DNA from: Sva-07 sp963793335
Lineage (GTDB): Bacteria; Actinomycetota; Acidimicrobiia; Acidimicrobiales; Ilumatobacteraceae
Length of the DNA: 64,000 nucleotides
Assembly (NCBI GenBank): GCA_963793335.1
Contig: CAWBZS010000020.1
Location: 59,092-123,091 of the forward strand
Reading direction: 5' to 3'
Shown here: positions 58,786-64,000 of the stretch, piece by piece
Position numbering within the stretch: position 1 is the stretch's first letter
How the letters are laid out: each line of letters begins with the position of its first letter
Program-made: the position numbers and the translations under genes
Notes under the pieces: model-generated
Told to the model about the DNA's origin: nothing
Seen by the model: the letters and a program-made list of their open reading frames with translations, nothing else
The model's database searches: none

Positions 58786-59673
58786 CTAGCCGTTGGTGGC
58801 CGTGGCGGGGTAACGGACGAGTCGGTCGTCCTGGCGCTCGATGCGACGGCCCCCGGACAGCTCGCACGCTGCGGCTTCACCCCGGGCAACGGCGATCACC
58901 CGCAGCACCGCTGCCGAGTCCGGCGGGTAGCCGTCGGACTCGAGCCACTGCCGGACCGCTCGAGATGCGATGGGGCGGGGCGCAGCGGCCAACACAGCTG
59001 CATCGGTCGGGTCGATTGCGGCGGCGAGTTCCTCCAGGAACTGGTCGTCGGCGCGCAACAGGTCCGCAGCTCGGGTGAGCAGGGGTGTGACGTCGCGCTC
59101 GGCGATGTCGTCGAGCAGCGGCAGCAGCTCCCGGCGGACCCGGTTCCGACGAAAGCGAGGATCCCGGTTGGTCGGGTCGTCAGCGACCGCCAGGTCGAGC
59201 GAGTGGCACAGTCCCTCGGTCTCGCTTCGGCGCAATGCCAAGATGGGGTGGCGGCGCCCGGGCTCGATGGCGGCGAGGCCGGCGGCGCCCGACCCGCGCA
59301 GCAGGGCGAGTAGCAGCGTCTCTGCTTGATCGTCGGCGGTGTGGCCGAGGAGGGCGTCGGGTCCGAGCGCCTGACGGCGGGCGTCGCGAGCACGAGCTTC
59401 GAGGTTGGGTCCGTCGACGAGATCGACTCGGACGTGACGAAAGCTCACGTCGAGGTGTGCGGCGGTCGCCTGAGCGATCGCCGCGTCGTGGGCTGCACTG
59501 TCACGCAGTCCGTGGTCGACATGCACTGCGGTCACCCGGCAACCGGCGGCCTGCGCGAGCACGACGAGCGCGGTTGAATCCGCCCCACCCGAGAACCCGC
59601 AGACGGCGTAGGTTCCGGGCGGCGGAAACCGGCACCGCTCGAGCAACTCGGCGGTGTCCGGCACGACCAGCAC
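58786..59673 (-). CDS. tilS: tRNA(Ile)-lysidine synthetase
   Basis: 295 residues from GTG 59673, whose G is shared with the TAG stop of the preceding small gene. ATP pyrophosphatase loop FSGGADSTALV (Ser28-Ser33), VHVDHGLR, GHTADDQAETLLL and DPTNRDPRFRRNRVRREL are diagnostic. Modifies C34 of tRNA-Ile(CAU) to lysidine; essential. C-terminal domain short, as in many actinobacteria. Usually followed by hpt and ftsH, which are not here. Confidence 0.94.
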   Translation of the reverse strand: MLVVPDTAELLERCRFPPPGTYAVCGFSGGADSTALVVLAQAAGCRVTAVHVDHGLRDSAAHDAAIAQATAAHLDVSFRHVRVDLVDGPNLEARARDARRQALGPDALLGHTADDQAETLLLALLRGSGAAGLAAIEPGRRHPILALRRSETEGLCHSLDLAVADDPTNRDPRFRRNRVRRELLPLLDDIAERDVTPLLTRAADLLRADDQFLEELAAAIDPTDAAVLAAAPRPIASRAVRQWLESDGYPPDSAAVLRVIAVARGEAAACELSGGRRIERQDDRLVRYPATATNG

Positions 59674-59831
59674 TACAGGTCGGTGTGGTGGGCCGACTTC
59701 TGTGACCTGGTCGGATGTTGCTTGGCGGAGACTGCCTTGAGGTAGGCGCCGACGGTTGCGACGACGGCGAGGATGGACAGCAGAAGGAGGGGGACGCCGA
59801 TCCACCAGTGCCAGACGTTGGCTGCGAGCAT
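59673..59831 (-). CDS. 52-residue single-helix membrane protein upstream of tilS
   Basis: ATG 59831 with TAACCT ending 7 bases upstream; stop TAG overlaps the tilS start by one base. MLAANVWHWWIGVPL leads into one hydrophobic helix (about residues 10-32), then a basic cytoplasmic tail. Promoter spacing, codon bias and overlap with tilS all support a real gene. No family recognised. Confidence 0.7.
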   Translation of the reverse strand: MLAANVWHWWIGVPLLLLSILAVVATVGAYLKAVSAKQHPTRSQKSAHHTDL

Positions 59832-59855
59832 GGCTGTGAGGTTAACGGGCGCGGT

Positions 59856-60179
59856 TCAGCTTTCGCGAACGCCGATGACGCCGTCGCCGTCGAAATCGGT
59901 GCCGAAACACTGTTCGATCTTGCCGAGCAGACCGGGCGGCATTTCGTCGTTGTTGCACTTCTGGGCGACCACGATCTTCAGCTCGGCGTGGAAGTCGAAG
60001 GCGCCGAGGCAGTCCATGCAACCTTCGAGGTGGTGGCGGATCGCCGCCTGCTGATGACCGGAGAGCTCACCGTCGAGAAACACGTCGAGTTCGCGCAGCG
60101 TCTGGGCACAGTCGGATTCGGCCCGCTGCTCGGCGTGCTGGTCGGCCTCGGGTTCCGTCGTTGCGTCGTCGCTCATCAT
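59856..60179 (-). CDS. rsrA: Mycothiol-system zinc anti-sigma factor (RsrA/RshA-like)
   Basis: 107 residues. The zinc-binding pattern Cys24, His50, Cys54, Cys57 has the same spacing as Streptomyces RsrA (C-X25-H-X3-C-X2-C). Oxidation forms a disulfide, zinc is lost and the bound sigma factor is released. An acidic C-terminal tail follows GKIEQC. The start overlaps the sigma factor stop (ATGA), the classical cognate-pair arrangement. Confidence 0.92.
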   Translation of the reverse strand: MMSDDATTEPEADQHAEQRAESDCAQTLRELDVFLDGELSGHQQAAIRHHLEGCMDCLGAFDFHAELKIVVAQKCNNDEMPPGLLGKIEQCFGTDFDGDGVIGVRES

Positions 60180-60757
60180 CCATCGTCCTTCGCCTGGGCA
60201 GTGACCAGTCCTCGTTGGAGGGCAACATCATGCAACGTCTTCTGCATCGCCTTTCTTCCCCGATGGAGCCGGGACATCACGGTGCCGATCGGGATGTCGA
60301 GCATCTCTGCGATCTCTTTGTAGGCGAACCCTTCGACGTCGGCGAGGATCACCGGCAGTCGGAAGTTGTCCGGGAGGTCCTCGAGGGCATGTTTCACCTC
60401 GTCGTCGGGAAGCAGCTCCATCAGGGATTCCTCCGCGGAACGACCGACGCCGGCGTTCTGCAGCGCACCGATGTTCTTGTAGAGGTAGAGATCCTCGACC
60501 TCACCGAGCTCGGTCTCGTCCGGCCGACGCTGCTTGGCCCGATAGATGTTGATGTAGGTGTTGGTGAGGATGCGAAACAGCCATGCCCGCAGGTTCGTGC
60601 CCTCGGAGAAGGTGTGGTAGCTGCGGTAGGCCTTGAGGTAGGTCTCCTGCACCAGGTCCTCGGCATCGCTGCGGTTGCGCGTCATGCGCATCGCCGCCGA
60701 GAAGAGCTGCGGGGCGTACTCCATTGCGTCGTCGGCGAAACTCGCCTGGTCGGCCAT
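60176..60757 (-). CDS. sigR: ECF sigma factor SigR/SigH-type
   Basis: 193 residues. Region 2: MRMTRNRSDAEDLVQETYLKAYRSY and LRAWLFRILTNTYINIYR; region 4: LPDNFRLPVILADVEGFAYKEIAEMLDIPIGTVMSRLHRGR. It controls the thiol-oxidative stress regulon, with RsrA downstream as antagonist. ATG 60757 is supported by TACAGT ending 7 bases upstream. The usual SigR autoregulatory GGAAT-GTT promoter was not seen directly upstream. Confidence 0.94.
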   Translation of the reverse strand: MADQASFADDAMEYAPQLFSAAMRMTRNRSDAEDLVQETYLKAYRSYHTFSEGTNLRAWLFRILTNTYINIYRAKQRRPDETELGEVEDLYLYKNIGALQNAGVGRSAEESLMELLPDDEVKHALEDLPDNFRLPVILADVEGFAYKEIAEMLDIPIGTVMSRLHRGRKAMQKTLHDVALQRGLVTAQAKDDG

Positions 60758-60812
60758 GACGGCGACTGTACCCGCGGGCCACGACGCCCAAGCGGCGCGG
60801 GCCGGTCGATTG

Positions 60813-61394
60813 TCAGATCGTTTCGGTGTCGGTGTCGGTGCTGGTGTTACCGGTTGTGGCGCCGGGTGCCGTGGTGCTCTCGTCGGGGCTGGCCCCGAGA
60901 TGGGTGACGACGTCATCGATCGAGACGATCAGACGATCGAGCAGGTCGGCGAGCTGCGATCGCTCCTCGGGGTCGAACTCGCTGAGGATGTGCATCATTG
61001 CGATCGAGCGCCGAGCCGCCACCGCATCGTGACGACGCCGGCCCTCGGGGGTGATCCGTACCAGCACGACACGTCCATCGTCGGGCGAGGTGAACCGCTC
61101 GACCAGCCCGTCGCTTTCGAGGCGTTGCATCGCTCGGGTTGCCGTCGACGGCTCGACTCGAAGCCGTGCGGCGAGTTCCTTCGTCGGGCGTTCGTCGCGT
61201 CGGGTCAGGAGATCGAGCGCGTCCATCTGGCCCTGCTCCAGCGCTTCCTCTTCGCCGAACAGGTAGGCGCGCAGGTCGGCTGCCGCCGCGCCGCGACGCA
61301 GTTCGATCCACGCTCGACCGATCCGGCGGGCGTGCTCGCGGTCGGCGCGGTTGCGGAAGTCGACGGTGCTCGCTCTGGTAGCTGGCTGGGTCAT
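60813..61394 (-). CDS. MarR family transcriptional regulator
   Basis: 193 residues. Winged-helix DNA-binding core LDLLTRRDERPTKELAARLRVEPSTATRAMQRLESDGLVERF, beta wing SPDDGRVVLVRITPEGRRRH, and flanking dimerisation helices. The Thr-rich C-terminal tail is dispensable-looking. ATG 61394; divergent from a hydrolase gene with 23 bases between starts, a typical arrangement for local control of the neighbour. Ligand unknown. Confidence 0.9.
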   Translation of the reverse strand: MTQPATRASTVDFRNRADREHARRIGRAWIELRRGAAAADLRAYLFGEEEALEQGQMDALDLLTRRDERPTKELAARLRVEPSTATRAMQRLESDGLVERFTSPDDGRVVLVRITPEGRRRHDAVAARRSIAMMHILSEFDPEERSQLADLLDRLIVSIDDVVTHLGASPDESTTAPGATTGNTSTDTDTETI

Positions 61395-61417
61395 GTGCGT
61401 TCGTACGCTAATCAGCC

Positions 61418-62122
61418 ATGGGCGACCCCATCGAGCCGACGGCGCTCGAAGCACTGCATCCGCTCGCAACCACCGAGGTGGTGGTGTCGTCCGGCTTGGG
61501 GACAACCGGTCGGCTGACGCATCGGGAGGTGTACACGTCGAGAGGTCTGCTCACCGTGTTCCGCCACGACCCACCCGACGGCGTCGAGCCGACGGGCGCA
61601 GCGATCGTGGCGTGTGGGGGAGCGATGGGCGGTGTGCTGGGCCCGGGCCACGGGCTGTACCAGCGCCTCGGTGAGCGCTGGGCCGAGCGTGGTGTCACCG
61701 TGGCGCGCGTGGGATACCGACAGCCGAACAATCTCGATCTGTGTGCGCACGACCTCGCCTGTGGCGTGGAGATGGTTCGCGATGCGGGTGCCGATCGGGT
61801 GGTGGTGATGGGGCACAGCTTCGGTGGCGCCGTCGCGATCCGTACCGCGGTGATCATGCCCGATTCGGTGGCGGGTGTGGTCACCTTCGCCACGCAGTCG
61901 GCTGGTTGTGAGGTCGCCGGTGCGCTCGACGGGCGTCCGTTGCTGCTGTTCCATGGTGATTGCGACGAGTTGCTCCCGATGGAGGCCAGTCACGTGGTGG
62001 CAGCGATCGCCGGTCACGGCGAGGTCGTCGAACTGCCCGGCGACGGCCACCTGCTCGCGAAGAGCGATGACATCATCGTCGAGCATCTCGACACCTGGCT
62101 GCCCGCAACCCTGCTGCGGTGA
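61418..62122 (+). CDS. Alpha/beta-hydrolase, divergent from MarR regulator
   Basis: 234 residues. CGGAMGG-type oxyanion loop, RVGYRQPN, Ser134 in MGHSFGG, the acid in HGDCDELLP and the histidine in GDGHLLA form a complete triad. Resembles dienelactone hydrolase/esterase-like enzymes. TACGCT ends 8 bases before ATG 61418 and overlaps the MarR promoter region, so regulation by MarR is likely. Confidence 0.87.
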   Translation: MGDPIEPTALEALHPLATTEVVVSSGLGTTGRLTHREVYTSRGLLTVFRHDPPDGVEPTGAAIVACGGAMGGVLGPGHGLYQRLGERWAERGVTVARVGYRQPNNLDLCAHDLACGVEMVRDAGADRVVVMGHSFGGAVAIRTAVIMPDSVAGVVTFATQSAGCEVAGALDGRPLLLFHGDCDELLPMEASHVVAAIAGHGEVVELPGDGHLLAKSDDIIVEHLDTWLPATLLR

Positions 62123-62156
62123 CTCGGTCAGACGCGGTTGCCAGCGCTGTTCGAGG

Positions 62157-62849
62157 TCAGTTGCCTCGGACCCACCGACAACCGAGCACCGTCGGGATGT
62201 GCTCCTGCCCGCGGTATTCCGGTGATCGAGCAATCGTCCGTTCGCTCGGTGCACGTTCGGCGAGTTGTTCGAGCTGCCAGCCTGCACTGGCGGCAGCGCT
62301 GAGCAACTCGCCCATCGGTCGGTGGAAGAGCACGACCTCGCGCTCCTCGACGATCTGCACCAGATGACCCGGCGTGAGGTAGTCGCCCCAGCGCCAGAGG
62401 ACGTCGCCGGTCGCGTCGACCAGCGGCTCGGAGGTGGGGTCGGTCGAGACCGGATGATTCATCACCGCCACGAGATGACCGCCGGGGGCCACCGCTGTTG
62501 CGATCTCGCTGAACAGGCGACGATGGTCCTCCACCATCTCGATGGCACCGACGCACACCGCACGGTCGAACGTGGCAGGGCGAACCCACCCAAGGTTCGG
62601 GAGCCGCGCATGCACGACCGGCCCGGCGCCGGCGGCGATCGCCAGGAGTCGAGACGAGACATCGGTGCCGATGATCGGCGGCCCGAGGTGGCGCATCACT
62701 TGGCCCTCGCCGCAGCCGAGATCGATCGTGGACCCGCCCGTGCCGACGATCAGGTCGTCGAGCAGATCGAGCAGATCGCTGGAGTCGCGGGGGTCGTCGC
62801 GAACGTTGTCGACCCACCACTGCGCGATGTCATCCCAGGGCTCGTTCAC
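62157..62849 (-). CDS. Class I SAM-dependent methyltransferase
   Basis: 230 residues from GTG 62849. Motif I TIDLGCGEGQVMRHLG, acidic loop IIGTDVSSRLL, FDRAVCVGAIEMVEDH (motif II/III region) and APGGHLVAVMNHP are the standard methyltransferase elements. Substrate unknown. Convergent with the hydrolase gene, 34 bases apart. Confidence 0.88.
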   Translation of the reverse strand: MNEPWDDIAQWWVDNVRDDPRDSSDLLDLLDDLIVGTGGSTIDLGCGEGQVMRHLGPPIIGTDVSSRLLAIAAGAGPVVHARLPNLGWVRPATFDRAVCVGAIEMVEDHRRLFSEIATAVAPGGHLVAVMNHPVSTDPTSEPLVDATGDVLWRWGDYLTPGHLVQIVEEREVVLFHRPMGELLSAAASAGWQLEQLAERAPSERTIARSPEYRGQEHIPTVLGCRWVRGN

Positions 62850-63122
62850 GGTGTGCTGCCTCTCGAGTGGTGCCGCAGATCGCAGTGACACCTCGCCGCA
62901 GTCACCGCCCGACACCGTAGTCAAGACCTGTCGATCGTCGAGATCGGAGCACATGACGTCCGTGTGGATTCGGTGGGTGCTGCGGAGACCGACGAGCGGG
63001 CAGGAACCAGCATCTCCGGTGCGGTCGCTGGATCGTGGCCGGTGTTCGGACGCGATGCTGCCAAGCAGCACGCCGAGCCGCGTGTGTTCATCGGATGAGA
63101 GACTGGTGCCATCTTCCGTCGC
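62850..63122. other. Intergenic region without recognised features
   Basis: About 270 bases between the divergent methyltransferase and hypothetical genes. Both strands have open stretches but without coherent codon use or family motifs. No clear terminator or repeat is seen. Confidence 0.4.
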
Positions 63123-63485
63123 TTGCAGACCCGTCGCCTCGAGAAGGCCCGCGCCCATGTGGATGGCACGTTGCATCGAGCAAGAGAGCTCGAGGTGCGA
63201 GCGCTGCGCGTTCTGGAGGTGGTGCACAGCGAACGAAAAGGGTGCAGGGTCATCGTCATCGACGAGGCGGGCGGCATGCTCGACGTCTGGTTGTGGTGGT
63301 ACCAGGCATCGAACGGTGAGCTGGTGATCTGTCGTGAGGACGCCGACGATGCCGCCGACCCGAGCGGGATCGCGACGCTGTCCTACGGTGATCAGCACCG
63401 ACGCGGGGTCATCGACCGTGTGCCGCGAGACGTGATGGCGCTGTACCTGCGCTCGCAGCTGCTGGAAAGCGAGCGGTTCAGGTGA
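63123..63485 (+). CDS. Hypothetical protein, start uncertain
   Basis: About 120 residues from TTG 63123; the frame is closed by TGA at 63096 and has no ATG or strong ribosome-binding site, so a start at an internal GTG is possible. Mixed alpha/beta sequence with GCRVIVIDEAGGMLDVWLWW and ISRVPRDVMALYL-like VIDRVPRDVMALYLRS; codon bias is coding-like. No family recognised. Confidence 0.5.
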   Translation: MQTRRLEKARAHVDGTLHRARELEVRALRVLEVVHSERKGCRVIVIDEAGGMLDVWLWWYQASNGELVICREDADDAADPSGIATLSYGDQHRRGVIDRVPRDVMALYLRSQLLESERFR

Positions 63486-63506
63486 CGGACCGGACGGACC
63501 GGACGG
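63484..63506. repeat. Short 9-base tandem repeat
   Basis: GACGGACCG is repeated about 2.5 times directly at the stop of the hypothetical gene. Small and possibly incidental. Confidence 0.6.
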
Positions 63507-63585
63507 CCAGACTCCGCAACGTGTCCCGTCCACGTCGATAGACCGCTCCGCAACGCTTCAGCTGCCGGGCCGAACAGCCGGGAAC

Positions 63586-64000
63586 ATGGTCGTGGCAGAG
63601 GTGTCGCACAGGATTTCTTTTCCGATCGCGAAGGATCTGGCTCGGTCAAACGAATGCTGTTGTTGTGAGGTTCGAGAAGGAGACACCGTTGCCGAATACC
63701 GCGCCGGACGGCCCGAGGTCGTCACGACATCGTGGTTGTGCACGGTTGCCAAGGGTCGACTGATCGATCACTGGCGCCGCGAGAACGTCGCGTCGAAGAG
63801 GATCATCCCACTGTCTTGGCGCGGTCACGTCTTCGACTCACCGGAGCCGGGCGAACGCGACTCGGTGATCCAGGCCCTCGCAGCGCTGGCGTCTGAACAA
63901 CGCACCGCTCTGGTCCTGCAACATGTCGAGGGCTGCTCGGTCGGCGAGATCGCGGAGATCATCGGACGAACCCCCAAGGCCACTGAGTCCCTCCTGAGTC
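63586..64000 (+). CDS. ECF sigma factor-like protein, cut by window end, N-terminus unclear
   Basis: The open frame runs off the window. From about 63710 it encodes TSWLCTVAKGRLIDHWRREN (end of region 2) and from about 63860 region 4: LAALASEQRTALVLQHVEGCSVGEIAEIIGRTPKATESLLS. Upstream codons back to ATG 63586 do not resemble region 2.1-2.3. A good ribosome-binding site GAAGGAGA at 63675-63682 precedes TTG 63690, which lies in a different frame. So the beginning may be truncated, frameshifted or wrongly framed. Region 2.4/4 assignment is solid. Confidence 0.6.
   Translation, partial: MVVAEVSHRISFPIAKDLARSNECCCCEVREGDTVAEYRAGRPEVVTTSWLCTVAKGRLIDHWRRENVASKRIIPLSWRGHVFDSPEPGERDSVIQALAALASEQRTALVLQHVEGCSVGEIAEIIGRTPKATESLLS

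Overview
The window reads as a high-GC actinobacterial chromosome segment. Gene content points to class Acidimicrobiia (an Ilumatobacter-like lineage), but that placement is inference. Supporting signs are very high third-position GC, many GTG starts, mycothiol (mshA) with a SigR/RsrA-type pair, Rex in front of hemA-hemC-hemD, an RsiG-like protein, and a gene order (mshA, YbjN-like gene, proC, epimerase, acyltransferase, hemACDB, hemL) recalling the Mycobacterium Rv0486-Rv0524 region. Many genes have a TANNNT -10 box ending 6-8 bases before the start codon, which suggests widespread leaderless transcription; I used this to choose several starts.

Layout. 1-3 kb: 3' part of a pyruvate:ferredoxin oxidoreductase overlapping a dihydroorotate-dehydrogenase-like gene. 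3-10.9 kb: M23 peptidase, large class V aminotransferase, P-type ATPase, glutamate dehydrogenase translationally coupled to a siderophore-interacting-type flavoprotein. 11-18 kb: a disturbed zone with a frameshifted formylglycine-generating enzyme and a direct duplication of a module (His-rich membrane protein plus divergent LPxTG surface protein). One copy keeps the membrane gene and the other keeps the surface gene. It is followed by a methyltransferase-like gene, a frameshifted flavin oxidoreductase and a DinB protein. 18-20 kb: two divergent serine tRNAs, a LysM/lysozyme-like protein and tRNA-Arg(ACG). 20-27 kb: YbjN protein with a coiled-coil partner, an aminotransferase/omega-amidase pair, GNAT, and a three-gene ABC exporter. 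27-36.6 kb: MsrA, CoA-transferase/aminotransferase/CrtZ gene string, two alpha/beta-hydrolases, LysM lipoprotein, ethylmalonyl-CoA mutase, Aat, frameshifted 3-hydroxyacyl-CoA dehydrogenase. 36.7-42.4 kb: cyclophilin, MoaD-like protein, RsiG-like protein, MshA, YbjN, ProC, SAM hydrolase family protein.

42.5-54.6 kb: acyl-CoA synthetase, then rex-hemA-hemC-hemD behind a Rex operator, interrupted by two convergent frameshifted surface-protein genes before hemB-hemL. 54.6-61.4 kb: a tightly packed minus-strand run (flavin oxidoreductase, hydrolase, acyltransferase, epimerase; then a phosphatase-fold protein lacking its catalytic cysteine, TilS, a small membrane protein, RsrA, SigR, MarR). 61.4-64 kb: hydrolase, methyltransferase, hypothetical, and the start of an ECF-sigma-like gene cut by the window end.

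Themes: tetrapyrrole synthesis under redox control, thiol/oxidative stress (mycothiol, MsrA, SigR), C4/C5 acyl-CoA metabolism, and cell-envelope proteins. Nearly every frameshift I could resolve goes in the same (+1) reading direction, so insertion-type sequence error must be weighed against real gene decay. No CRISPR array, insertion sequence, prophage or rRNA was seen.
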